Shown here: positions 10,025 through 21,063 of the stretch, one piece after another | Layout of the letters: every line of letters starts with the position of its first letter | Position numbering within the stretch: position 1 is the stretch's first letter | From: Reticulitermes lucifugus | Lineage: Eukaryota; Arthropoda; Insecta; Blattodea; Rhinotermitidae | Assembly (NCBI GenBank): GCA_026260175.1 | Contig: JAKCWW010002553.1 | Span: 7,257-38,260 of the forward strand | Reading direction: 5' to 3' | DNA length: 31,004 nucleotides | The notes under the pieces: generated by a model | What the model saw: only the letters and a program-made list of their open reading frames with translations | What the model was told of the DNA's origin: nothing | Databases searched by the model: none | Program-made: the position numbers and the translations under genes

Positions 10025-10570
10025 TCATTCTGTAGTCTGTCTTACGACATGTCCGTAGCCTCTTCCAAAGCGAGTTCTCCACAGGGTGCGACCTAGTTCT
10101 TCCTCTTTCAATTTCCAGTATCTTCTCTTTTCCTTACGGTCATCCCGTAGTTGCTTACGCCTTCTTCCTCGTCTTCCCGTCAATTCTATCCTTCCCACTA
10201 ACTTTCCTTCAATCACGTGTTTTAGAAGGCGGTTTCTACGCACGATGTGACCAATCCAGTTAGCCTTTTTCTTTTTATTATATGTAGAATACTCCTCTCC
10301 TCCCTGACTCTGTGTAATACTTAATTTCTCACACGATCGGTCCAACTGATCTTCTCCATTCTTCTCCNNNNNNNNNNNNNNNNNNNNNNNNNNNNNNNNN
10401 NNNNNNNNNNNNNNNNNTCTCCAGTACCACATTGCAAAACTTTCCAGATACGTCTGATCTACTTTCCGAAGTGTCCACGTCTCAGCACCATACAAAGCTA
10501 CGCTCCCAATGTAGCACATTACTAGTTTCTTCCTTAAATTTGAGTCCAGTTTGCTGGTGAAAAGATTTTT
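10025..10570 (-). pseudogene. LINE reverse-transcriptase C-terminal fragment, broken
   Basis: The minus-strand reading contains the conserved tail of insect non-LTR retrotransposon polyproteins. It shows SVALYGAETWTL in the first part, KANWIGHIVRRNRLLKHVIEG in the middle, then a basic GRRGRRRKQL block and FGRGYGHVVRQTTE before the stop at 10025. The frame is open upstream of the first methionine to 10570, where a TAG lies. Between the gap and about 10275 the conserved reading is in another frame, with one stop at about 10321-10323, and it returns to the first frame at an A-rich run near 10265-10280. The copy therefore has at least one stop and one frameshift. The N-terminal endonuclease and most of the reverse transcriptase are absent. 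The clade is uncertain. Confidence 0.8.
10368..10417. other. Assembly gap, 50 N
   Basis: Exactly 50 N separate two sequence pieces inside the LINE fragment. The left piece ends in CTTCTCC and the right piece begins with TCTCC, so the ends may overlap by five bases. Confidence 0.99.
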
Positions 10571-10573
10571 CTA

Positions 10574-11164
10574 TCGTGCAGGATGTGTTCAGTGAAGTTT
10601 CGTTCCAATTTCAATAAAAGTAATTATATAGAAACCAAAGCGATCAAGTTTTCAGGATAATGTACTAACAGGATATAAACTGACAGTAACATCACTAGTT
10701 TACTTCAAGCGTTATTAATACCTGACTGTTCCGTGATAAGCTATCTCTGGCGTTCTTCAACCAAGACGTGCAAACTAGAGGTATGACATTTTTCGCAGCT
10801 ACAGCGTCCAATAGACGAGGTACTACATCATGTAAACGCTCGACTTACGTATTGAACAGTCCCATTACACTGCTTATCACTGTCGTCACAAGAATATTTA
10901 CACATCAATCTACGGAACAAACGAGTGGCTCTGGTGACAGTTTAAGGTGCAGAGTTCTTCCCGTCGTTCAACGAGATACTGACAGGGCTAAGGTTAATTT
11001 CTCCTTAATTTGCTAAGGATTAGAATGACCGGCCTATTTGTATTTAGAAATAAATTCTGAAACGATGACTCTTTACTAAGGTATAAAAGTGATGGTAATA
11101 CTAAGACAGATTTTAAAAATAAGGTATGGGGGTGTAAAGTAGATAAATCTGGCTCAGAATATTA
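10574..11164. other. Unannotated sequence
   Basis: About 590 bases with no recognisable gene or repeat. Confidence 0.45.
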
Positions 11165-11300
11165 CTCGTGTTAAGGATCAGTTGTGGACTCACGTGGACA
11201 TGACAGAGCGCCTTCGGCGTTCCACAAAAGGTGCAGAATTTCTTCACTGGCTGAGTAACTATCAGCTTGTCAAGAAGCAAGAAATTCTTGGACGAGATAT
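11165..11300 (+). repeat. LINE 3' end fragment
   Basis: The stretch CGTTCCACAAAAGGTGCAG, then AATTTCTTCACTGGCTGAGT, then AACTATCAGCTTGTCAAGAAG matches the 3' end of the LINE copies at 4213-4390, 5701-5936 and 28699-28938. The coding part before it is too decayed to read. No simple-repeat tail remains. Confidence 0.55.
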
Positions 11301-11559
11301 TAGTTCGTCACATAGCTTTATAGTAAGCAAATCACATAAAAGAGACGAAGAATGATCCATTGCTATGGCCCATTACCATGACAACTACAGTTATGAGCAT
11401 CTCAAACACTTCTGTTTCCATATATAAACATTCACTGTCAAGTTAAAACAAAATCTCACTCCGATAAATCCACAGCCGTTGAAGCTTATCTCTGTAACTC
11501 CGTGATACATCCAAATTTCGCAATATCACCACTACGCTTTCAGAGATTATGTTCCTGAA

Positions 11560-11690
11560 GATTCAAGCATTCTGATATGTTACGCCATGTCGATTTGTAA
11601 ACAGTTACGGACGTTTCGAAGCAGTGCAGTACCATCATCTTCAGCGTCAGATGATAAAAGGCACTCCCAGAAGATTTTAATCCTCAAAAA
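11560..11690 (-). mobile_element. Decayed fold-back element with hammerhead-like motif, copy D
   Basis: On the minus strand the 35-nt motif is at 11644-11610, with an intact CTGAAGA box and GAAACGTC box at the standard spacing. The 5-bp stem is weak here (three of five pairs). An ACG before the box could pair with CGT after GTC. Flanking pieces resemble degraded arms of copies A and B: TTCTGATATGTTACGCC on one side, and on the other CTCCCAGAAGATT, the reverse complement of the shared TCTTCTGGGA. The arms no longer pair well. Confidence 0.4.
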
Positions 11691-12025
11691 CGCCGCCAGG
11701 AGAACCTCAAATCTCGCCTATTTCCTCGTGATTCGCCTACCATATTAATACAACACAGTACAGCACAGTTAAGGCGCCAAGATCTGTTCACTTCTTAGAT
11801 CCAGCTTCTCTATGCGGAGCAACGAATGGGTCTCCCTGAAAGCAATTCGGCAGCTCAAGTGGGTTAGGTCACCAGGTTCTTGAGACAACGTGGTCAGAAT
11901 AACAATCTTAATGTCTCATTAATATTCCGGGAGGATATCCTGTGTGAACCTATATCCATGCTACTTACGGCAAGCCGCTTCGTGTGAACACTGACGCAGT
12001 ATTTCACCTCATGTGCGTGTCTTCA

Positions 12026-12280
12026 TACAAACTGTCTCAAGCGGTAGTGCTTCTGATTTATATAAGGGAGGTACCCGGTTCGAATATTTGCCGGTAAACC
12101 AACTGTCCTTACTGGAAGTAGTACCTGTCTTCCTCAGTTCCTCCAGGCAAACACCGGGTAGGTTATTAAATTAGGCCACGGCCGCTTCCTCCAACGTACT
12201 TTTCAAATTATTACTCACATTTTTTCAAACATGCGACGCTATACAGTCTCAGTTACTGGCAGTGTCAGTAAATAAAGCAC
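12026..12280 (+). repeat. tRNA-headed SINE, family 4
   Basis: The head has an A box-like TGTCTCAAGCGGTAGTGC and a B box-like CCGGTTCGAATA at about 12077-12088. The body shares CCTCAGTTCCTCCAGGCAAA and AAATTAGGCCACGGCCGC with the copies at 14988-15175 and 27593-27850. It ends in GTAAATAAA. No target duplication is obvious. Confidence 0.7.
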
Positions 12281-14151
12281 GCAGACAAAAGCATAAAAAA
12301 CTTGTTTTACTTTAAACCAGATTATCAGATCACAAAAAATGCCAGCACACCAGGAAGCGATCACAATGTATTCAAATTCTACACAGCAAACCAAGATTTG
12401 CTTACCTGTTCAGTCAAATCGCAAAGAAAAAATATAAACAAACGTGGATGCAACCCGACTACACCTGTCACACCTTGTGGTCCGGTAAGAAGTTCACTGT
12501 CCGATTGTAAAAGTCGTCCAACTTTTAGACGAAGCGTAAGAAGCAATCATTCTACCGCACTAAACTAGAGGTTTAAACATTCCGCGAACAGAACACGAGA
12601 ATAGTGGGAATACGAAACGAAATGTTCATGCTACGACAGTTACCACATATACGGCTGAAGTAGAGCGTACAGGCGGTTTGATCACTTCACTGGGTCTTAC
12701 AAAATCAGACTGTAAATTTTTTTTCCGAAAATGTTTCACAAATTTCATTAACGACCTATCCAATAAAATTCAAATTCTGCATTACCACATGAGCTACTTG
12801 CTGAAAGAAAGAAAATTAAATTACTAGCCTATTTCATTCTTCTCTTGGACCTACTTTGCTCCGTTCAACAAATAGAGCACACGATTTTCTGCCTCAGTGC
12901 AGGATTTTATTTGTAATTATCCCCGGTACAATTCCACTTCAACATGTGTCCATAATCTAAATGACAAGCAGAATTTGGTGATTATGTCCGTCATTACACG
13001 CAGTGTATCACATAAACACACACAAGTTTCGTAACTACCTGTTCCCAGTAGCGCAGCATTAACCGTTTCCATGTTACGAACAAGTAATCTCCGTCAGAAA
13101 CACCGCCCAACTGCCCTGTTTTATTTATTGTCTATCAGTGTACAATTCTCTTCTTCTCTGTGATAATTTACGCCACAAAAGCCTATATAGCTCTTTCGAC
13201 ATAAAACGTCTGTCTTAAGTTACTGCAGAAAAGAAGCCAGAATTATTTGAGAAGAATATTTATCATTTGAAAGTTAATACCTGTTTCAAAGGCCGAACCA
13301 TTTCTTAGAAGCATTAAGAAGGTGCACACGACGCGTTCAGCCACACACAATGTAACGTCTGTAACGACATGAAAAATGTTTCTTCTTGATAAAATGTGAT
13401 ATGAGAAGAGAGCCTTAGTGATAGAAATGCTGAATTTGAGAATCGCTGACGTGAATGTATGTAACAAAACATTTGTAAAATTAATTCTTATACACTTACT
13501 CCCTGAAAAATACATAGTAAGTGCGTCTAATTTGGCACCCATTTTAATAAAAGCCAAATTCCAAGAATGTTGTGTCATGAAAACAAACACTAACGGTATG
13601 TACACGTTCCTGGGTGAGTACTTTTGTATTAATTACGGTAATTTTGAAATTTTTTAAGGAATAAATTAAAACGTATGGTGTATGAGATCAGAAATATTAT
13701 GTTCACAAATTCGCCCACATAGCCACTTCCGGGAAAAAAGACCTAAAGTATGAAAAAATCGAAGAAACACGTCTGTGGAGTACAAATACAGATTAATTAA
13801 TCAGTTTTGGCGCCTCCAACCACGGCAGGTTAATTGCTGCGTGAGAAAACACAGTGTGGGGGAAAACGCTTAAAATATTTGAAAACTGTCGAGAGCTGTG
13901 AGATTTCAACTGAATTTTATTGCCTTAATACAAATAAATGGAAACTTGTGAAAGCGGTACTTGTTACCTGGATAACGAACACACTAATCAGTATTTTGTC
14001 CTTATATTTCGTACTGTTAATATTAAAGCATTGTTTAAGATCTTCTAGCCATCTAAGCAAAATCCTAGATATGCTGTCGTTTTTCACACTGCTCTAATAC
14101 ACATACTTCTAGTTTTAAGGATGTTCACTTAAATAATGTTCAAGTTCACAT
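12281..14151. other. Long unannotated region
   Basis: About 1.9 kb of AT-rich DNA. Overlapping open frames of 79-120 codons on both strands at 13243-13657 and one at 13834-14097 show no domains or consistent coding character. I see no repeat signature. Confidence 0.45.
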
Positions 14152-14163
14152 ACTAACACTAGG

Positions 14164-14455
14164 AGAGGGCCGGGATAGCGTAGTCGGTATAGCCACTCGC
14201 TACGGGCTGGACGGTCCGGGGATCGAATCCCTGTGGGAACGAGATTTTCCGCACCCGTCCAGACCGGCCCTGGGGCCCACCTAGCCTCCTATAAAATGGA
14301 TACCGGGTCTCTTTCCCGAGGGTAAAGCGGCCGGGGCGTGAAGTTGACCACCCACCCTCATCTAGTGTCAGGGTTAAAGAAAGAGCAGAGCTATACCTCT
14401 ACTCCCCTCTGGACCTTCATGGCCCATTCTAGGGCAAACTTGACCTTTACCCTTT
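14164..14455 (+). repeat. tRNA-derived SINE, family 2, with 12-bp target duplication
   Basis: The element begins AGAGGGCCGGGATAGCGTAG and carries an A box around TAGCGTAGTCGG and a B box GGGGATCGAATCCC at about 14218-14231. The body (CCAGACCGGCCCTGGGGCCC, GGTAAAGCGGCCGGGG, TTCATGGCCC) matches the copy at 3750-4025. It is bounded by ACTAACACTAGG (14152-14163) and ACTGACACTAGG (14456-14467), a 12-base target duplication with one mismatch. That fixes both ends and a length of 292 bp. Confidence 0.93.
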
Positions 14456-14467
14456 ACTGACACTAGG

Positions 14468-14987
14468 TTAGAAAGCGTGAGACACTTTGCTTCAACAGTA
14501 ACACACAAACAAATTCTGTCACACCCTAGTCAGAACCACTAACATCCTAAGAGTTAAGCCACAATAAATGTTATTGTTATTAGCATTGTTTACTGGTGGA
14601 GCGTGAGATACAATTTCTTTCTCTCAATGTCTGTCCTCCCACAGCCTCAAGGCCTGTTACTGCTGTTACTGTCTTGCTTCCACTTTCAACGTTTATCCTC
14701 ACTTACTCTTTCCACCACGTTCTCGATTTCTCGCAGGTCCCTTTCCTTTAGCTTAAAATGCGCTGCCATTTTGGGTAATCTATCTTCTTCAGCCTGGAAC
14801 TGTTATTTCTATGTGACAGAGTGGTTTACAAATGAAGCGTACTCCAGTGGGACGCGTGTACTGTCCCATTCTTCTTCAAAGTTTTTATAGCAATCCCATA
14901 TAAACCCATATCAATATATCTATTTTAAAAACAGGCTATAATTTCGAAATTACAGCTCAAAGTAAATGGTAACACTTCTGACATGTA
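14468..14987. other. Unannotated sequence
   Basis: About 520 bases with no recognisable feature. The open frame at 14603-14890 is leucine- and serine-rich because the DNA is pyrimidine-rich, and it shows no domain. Confidence 0.45.
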
Positions 14988-15175
14988 TCTGGGCGGCCCG
15001 GTTCGGATTTTGGCGAGAACACCGATTACCATCAGGCTCGCCGGACAAACGCTTAGTCCCTTAATTAGGCCACGACTGCTTCCTTCCCCATTCTTTCCAA
15101 TTCATTATTCACTACAGTAAAATCATCCCACACTATGCAGTCTTGAGTTACTGAAAACGTTACTAAACAAACCAC
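14988..15175 (+). repeat. SINE family 4, 5'-truncated copy
   Basis: It starts inside the head at CCCGGTTCGGATTTTGGC and continues through TTAATTAGGCCACGACTGC and CTTCCTTCCCCATTC, parallel to the copy at 12026-12280. It ends near ACTGAAAACGTTACTAAAC. The A box region is missing. Confidence 0.6.
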
Positions 15176-17486
15176 AAGTAACATAGCTCAAGTGATTTAT
15201 TAGTGAATCAATAACGTTTAACCGCGGCAAAACGAATGATATGAAAGATTTTTAAGGGAGGGTGGACTCTACATGAATTTAGACGAAGGTGATCGTGTTA
15301 CGCTTCAGTACATTATTTAAATACCTATTTCTTGGAGATACTGAGTAGGATATCCTGTAATCCAGTCAAGATTCAAAGAGGTTACTTCCTGTGTACAAGT
15401 CTAGATTGTTGCATCAACCACGTCAGTTGTTCCAGAAGAGCTTAACGACAGTCGGTCCTGAACCCGAGTCTGGCGAATGGTTTCAGATCACGACGACCTG
15501 ACTAATGACAGCCTCAAGGAGACATGGTGGGCCAAAGGGTAAGGCGTTGGCTGATTGGATTCAGTGCAGATTTTTCTGCAGACACGTCCCTTCCCGCGCC
15601 ACTGACATTGACAAATATTACCAAGTGTGAGACACAACAGGATCCCACTGTGTTTCAGAGCCCAGTCACAATATTCATCATTATCCTATCATGGGAAGGG
15701 GGGGGGGGCAAAATATCCCGACTTACGGGCAATTCCACATAAAATTTAGATTCCTCTCGTCATCCTCACCGAACCAGAATAATACAAGAAACTTCATCTG
15801 AAGGTGTACGATGCTATAAAGTCATTATCTGCACACGTTCTTATAGATTTATTGCAGCCACGCCTCGGTGATCTTGCTTCGAGGTTCTTGAATTCCAAAT
15901 GCAGCTTTGCATTACCGAGAAGTTACTAAGCTACCAAGATTAAACTACTCCGAGATCTATTTGTGGAAATTTAGTAGGCCTGCAGACGCCGGATAGGTAA
16001 GACGTGCCATACTCTGCCCACAACACGTTGCACAAGTCTGTCTCGTAATAATAATTTTATAAGTATATACAGGAACCACGTAAGTCAATAGTGGGAAGGA
16101 ACCACTTTCCAAACAATAGTGAAAAACTGTGTAAATATTTACCAGTATAATCTCCGATACACGTCTAAAATGTCAAAACAAGGACGTCCCACTTAAACGC
16201 CATATCTTCGAAAAATTTCCACCTCAATAAGCGAGACCACTATAAACTTATACAGGCCGACCTACACCTCTACTGATTTTACCTCCTAACATTTTAATAT
16301 TATTATTTATTTTATATTGATGTATTCTTGATCCAGTCTTTTTAAAACGATAAACATAGTTACACAAATTCTATTCGCAAGGCTGTTCTTCCCATGTTAT
16401 GTACATCCACATAACAATAAGAATTATGAGGTTTCGAGATCTCGATGCCATATAAACTGTCTATTCTTTTAATCTTGCATTTAACGTGAAAATGGCATTA
16501 TAGGCCGAAAAAGTAGTTGAAAATAATAAATTGTGTTTTGACTGGAATTATGGTAATTCTAGTTACTCAAAAACACAACTGGGATGAATGCTTTAAAAAA
16601 ACACGTAGCAGTTTATACACGTCATCAACTGACGTCTGGATAATGAAATGAAGGCGGTTACTACAGCAGGCCTGTTCAAACTAAGGACGGATTTGGCAGA
16701 CAAGTAATACCTACAAAATATTGGGATGTAGCCAGATGAGAGACTGCAAACAATATGTGGAATTAGCATTAATATGAAGTTCAGAGAAATAACACGCGAT
16801 ATGGGAAATGGAAAATGGTACAGAACTGTGTCCAACTTTGCTGTTAGCAATTGAACGTTCGAGTTCTACTGCTACAGACTAAATGGAGTTTTTGGTTTAA
16901 ACAATTTTATACTATACATATTACGGAAGAGTCGGAATTATACCTACGTACAGGAAATGGGACTATCTTGTTCGAATCACGGCAGACTGGATAATATAAC
17001 CAAGTTGCTTATTATTTCGCAATATGTCAGGGTTACGATGCGCCCCTTACCCTAACAACAGCCTTAACACCAAGCGATGCAGTCCACGTTCACACATGAA
17101 AAGGACCGGGCCTGATTATAACAAATGCCAGGCCATTCCAGACAACAGAGTCCTGTCAGTTGGATCCACTTCGGAAAAAATGTCACTGCAGGAAAACAGG
17201 TTATAGTAGGCTACGGAAGAAGTAAGTGTGGGGACTGGGAGGGTGAAAGAGGAATTTCTGTAACTGATAGCTCCTGCTCAGGTACAGTTCCTGGGCCTGC
17301 AGACCGTTTCGTATGCCGCAACATCCCTGTAACCACAGGAACTACAGCAGGGCCGTCGAAACTATGATGTGCGTGTCCAAAGTGGCACGCGCATCCATTG
17401 CTGTCCCAAGCTTTTTTCTTTTTGTTTGGCACGACCAACCTTGCTATTTTATGAAGGATAAACGTGCGTGTGTAGACACATAGGCT
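15176..17486. other. Long unannotated region
   Basis: About 2.3 kb in which I see no gene or transposon. It includes an 11-base G run at 15698-15708. Short open frames near 17024-17531 overlap on both strands and show no domain. Confidence 0.45.
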
Positions 17487-17510
17487 ACATACATACATAC
17501 ATACATACAT
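17487..17510. repeat. ACAT microsatellite
   Basis: Six tandem copies of ACAT. Confidence 0.95.
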
Positions 17511-17919
17511 GACATACACACTACTATACATATCTGAAGGCGTGGATATTATTCGTCATTATCGTTACTACCAAATGATGCAGCGTGTGAATAATTTTTT
17601 ATACAAACCGGCCCGGTGTGAAGTGTTCATAGAAGATTTCTCAGCGGGCCACCAACTGCAGGGCAGTTGGGCAGTGTGTGGTTTTCAACAAAAACTTTTA
17701 CAATCCCTGCAATAAACTGTCGATACAAGTGTCCAAACGAGGACCAGAAGAACACAGATTTACTGAGTCCATCCCCGTCGAAGTGCAGAGAAAGTTACGA
17801 AAATCAGTAAAAATCAGTATTCGGGTAACTGAACGGTTAGCATACGATCGTTTTCTTAGCACTTTATCTTCAGCTGTTTGTGAGTTAAGCCTGATAGTTT
17901 GTGACATATCGGTATAGAA

Positions 17920-18118
17920 CATGGGTCTCCAACCTTTTTATGGCAAAGGGCCATACCCGTTATTGTGGGCTACTTCGGGGGCCGCAAATGGAAAAATAAC
18001 AATAAGTGGTACATTCCCGCGTAAATTATTGTGTAATTTTTATGGTATATACACAATTTGTCAATGTGGCCGCAGGCCGCATAAACCAACCTGGCGGGTC
18101 GCGGGTTGGAGACCCGTG
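17920..18118 (+). mobile_element. hAT-superfamily MITE with perfect 8-bp duplication
   Basis: The element is 199 bp long. The left terminus is CATGGGTCTCCAACC and the right terminus reads CACGGGTCTCCAACC on the opposite strand, a 15-bp terminal inverted repeat with one mismatch. It is flanked on both sides by GTATAGAA (17912-17919 and 18119-18126), the 8-bp duplication expected for hAT transposases. The interior has GGCC-rich blocks (GTGGCCGCAGGCCGCATAAA) near the right end and no coding capacity. It would have moved using a transposase supplied elsewhere. The GGGTCTCCAA terminus is of a kind widespread among animal hAT MITEs. Confidence 0.93.
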
Positions 18119-18126
18119 GTATAGAA

Positions 18127-18534
18127 GAAAACAGCAAATGTCGACAAAAAGAACTGTATGTCCTAGATTATAAAACATACCTTTCTCCATATTTTAAAAT
18201 TTCTTAAATCGTTCTGCGGTAACCAAAGTAGCCGATTTTATTTCTGTGCGTGCTTTGTAAAAAAAATCAATTTAAGAATTTTTAGGCAACGTGAATTCGG
18301 TGTACAAAGGACTACTTATGTACAACAGTGTTTGTTAGTTCAGTCAAGGTTCTCTTCATAATCAGTTTCTTGTGTGTTTGAATGAGATTCATTTGCTTTG
18401 ACGAATGAGAAATTTTAATTTCAAAAATTATAAAAGTTTCGAATTTTCATTCCATTTAAATGACTTATACTGAATTACAGATGTTTAGCAAAGTAACTGA
18501 CGTTACGTTTAATAGCATAGAAGCTTCTGAAACC
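18127..18534. other. Unannotated AT-rich sequence
   Basis: About 400 bases with no recognisable feature. Confidence 0.45.
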
Positions 18535-18718
18535 AACTGATAGTTGATTTCAGGCTCCCGCCGCGATGTTGATGAGATCTGCCCTCTTCTGGGATATTAC
18601 GCGGCGTCGTGTGGTAATTTGAGCCGTTGACCCGTGAAGCTGGGACCGATACGTTGTCCCGAAACGTCGGTGAAAAATTACCACACGACGCCGCGTAATA
18701 TCCCAGAAGAGTGCAGAT
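18535..18718 (+). mobile_element. Fold-back element with hammerhead-like motif, copy B
   Basis: Arms at 18577-18620 and 18675-18718 are inverted copies of each other, identical at 43 of 44 positions. Between them on the plus strand is the 35-nt motif at 18634-18668: GTGAAGC (altered box), stem GGGAC/GTCCC, then GAAACGTC. TTGACCC precedes it and GGTGAA follows it. Outside the left arm, TGATTTCAGGCTCCCGCCGC matches the outer flank of the copies at 22561-22720 and 6430-6660. The close match of the arms suggests a relatively young copy or sequence exchange between arms. Confidence 0.7.
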
Positions 18719-18769
18719 TATCAAACTGAAGGTGTTTAAACGTGCTTTCGACAGCGACACTTTTAATTA

Positions 18770-19486
18770 TTGGCCAAACTTAGTAAATAGTAAAACACCA
18801 CCACCTTACTTAAACACGAATCCCTTACACTCATTAACACATTCAATTTAAATAGGCCTATAAAGCAGACAGTTAACAAAGTGTCGTTAAATATACTAAG
18901 ATACAAGGATACAGTCGGGATTATTTCTTTCTTCTGGCAAGGCTTCCTTTCTTATTCCTTCTGTTCCACTCTTCGCAACATTAACCAACGAACACTGAAG
19001 ATTCCAGTCCTGCCTTATGAATTACCATTTAGCCCTTAAAATTATTCAGCAAAGTTTCCACAGTTTCTGACAATATGGACACTGCCTTCCCAAAAAAAAT
19101 AATTACACTAATATGAATACATTACGTGGAATCGGAGAGTTAAACGCTGGCAGTTGTGAATGAAATAAAATCACTGTCTGTGAGACCGACACTGCACACA
19201 CAAGAAGCTGCTCTGAAGTTCGGAGGAAACAATGACTGATGGAGCAAAATCCAGACACAAATTGAAACGACTACGTTGTATGTCACGGCATAAAGTAAAT
19301 TTCACTTACGGTCGCCATATTTATAACATGTTCTGATACTTTTTGTGCATATACTTGTTTAAAGTTCGTTTTCTCTCGACAAAAATTTAAATTTACTGGA
19401 TTCCGACACTATTATGGTACGGACATGGACACACAGAAATATAACTGAGAAGGGATTACTTGAAACCTCAAGACACATACTATACT
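18770..19486. other. Unannotated sequence
   Basis: About 700 bases with no recognisable gene or repeat. Confidence 0.45.
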
Positions 19487-19738
19487 AGGTCACATACGAC
19501 AAAACTTTGCCGCATCTGCTATGTTGCTAGGTCACATACGACAAAACTTTGCCGCATCTGCTATGTTGCTAGGTCACATACGACAAAACTTTGCCGCATC
19601 TGCTATGTTGCTAGGTCACATACGACAAAACTTTGCCGCATCTGCTATGTTGCTAGGTCACATACGACAAAACTTTGCCGCATCTGCTATGTTGCTAGGT
19701 CACATACGACAAAACTTTGCCGCATCTGCTACGTTGTT
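19487..19738 (+). repeat. 42-bp minisatellite, six copies
   Basis: The unit starts AGGTCACATACGACAAAACT and ends ATCTGCTATGTTGCT. Six units begin at 19487, 19529, 19571, 19613, 19655 and 19697. The first five are identical, and the last differs by two substitutions near its end. Since 42 is a multiple of three, two frames stay open across the array and give a repeated 14-residue peptide, but there is no other sign of coding. Confidence 0.98.
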
Positions 19739-19782
19739 AACGACAACATACATCATACATCGGAAGTTAACCTCAGTTGCTA

Positions 19783-19815
19783 CGTCGTCGTCGTCGTCGT
19801 CGTCGTTGTTGTTGT
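19783..19815 (+). repeat. CGT/TGT trinucleotide microsatellite
   Basis: A CGT run followed by TGT units lies 44 bases after the minisatellite. Confidence 0.95.
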
Positions 19816-21063
19816 AGCACAAAAACTCAATCTCAATAAAAGCTCAATATTTTCTGCAGGTCTACACTAAATTGTAAAACCTGTCATTCTCTTCAGCAGT
19901 CCGCACAACGCAGTATTATTACCTTCGATGGTCGGAAATTAAGAGCAAAAGTTTGGCGGCTTTCTCTAGTGTCATGGTCATGACCTTAACGCAGAGCTTC
20001 GCAAAAACTATCCAGTGGTTAGACATGCACGCACAAACACATGCACACACACACAATACTCTCACAGGCTAATCTTACTCTTTAAGCAAGAAAATACGCA
20101 AGCAATTTGAATTTTACCTTCATCCCCCAATAAGCCTTCACCGACGCTGTGCATAAACACAGCAATAACTAAGTTTAAACTTAAACTTACAGCAATAACT
20201 GTTCCTTATCATACGTAGGAGTCAGTGAACACTGACTAGTCAGCTCCATGGAGCAGTGTCCTTCTGGAGAACCTAAGAAATCCTAATCTAACAAAAAAAA
20301 ACAGCATTTTAGGCGCGTTGGCAAAATTCCGAAAAGCGACTATTAGCCTCGCCATGTCTGTCCGTCCGCATGGAACAACTATGCTCCCTCTGGACGGATT
20401 TTCAAAAAATTTTATATTTGAGTATTTTTCGAAACTATGTCCAGAAAATTCAAGTTTCAGTAAAATCTGACGAGAATAACGGGTACGTTGCATGAAGACC
20501 GAGGTAGATTTATAATCATATCTCGCTGAATTCTTCTTAGAATGAGAAATGTGTCAGACAAAAGTTGTAGAGAAAATCAAAACACATATTTTATGTTCAA
20601 TAACTTTTTTTCCCCGAAAATCGTGCCGTTTATGAGATAATGTGGAAAAATATTGTAGAACCAGACAGGCCACAGAAGACAACATAATACGGCGCATGCG
20701 TTTTGCATTCTGGATAGCTAAAGCTACAGACACACACTTAGAATACGTAATACTTATTGCTTTTGCGCGGCAACAATGGTTACGCGAACGCGCCTCAATG
20801 TTACGTTATACGTTACATTGCCTGCCTTGTATGTTATACGTTGATCCACCACTGGTCCGCATCCTGAGCCACATGGATCTAGTTACGTCATCCCATCGTA
20901 TAACCTTAACATACATATCATTCTCCCATCTACGCCCCAGTCTTCAAATTTAGATTCTTTCTTCGGGTTTTCCAACCAAAATACTGCATACATTTCTCTT
21001 CTCTTCCATGCGTGCCGCACACTCCGCCCATCTTATCCTCTTTGCTTTATTTGACGAGGAGTA
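19816..21063. other. Unannotated region
   Basis: About 1.2 kb without a supportable gene. It includes a short CA run near 20040 and a repeated CAGCAATAACT (about 20160 and 20190). Open frames at 20236-20493 and 20642-20953 show no domains. Confidence 0.45.

Noticed and set aside
13243-13657. Overlapping 120- and 79-codon frames on opposite strands
   Set aside because: Both are open over the same AT-rich stretch with no coding signature, so neither is supported.
19487-19738. CRISPR array
   Set aside because: The 42-bp units are directly joined with no unique spacers, and the genome context is animal.
19460-19870. 136-codon frame with a repeated cysteine-containing peptide
   Set aside because: It is a by-product of the 42-bp minisatellite, whose unit is a multiple of three, followed by a GTC repeat.
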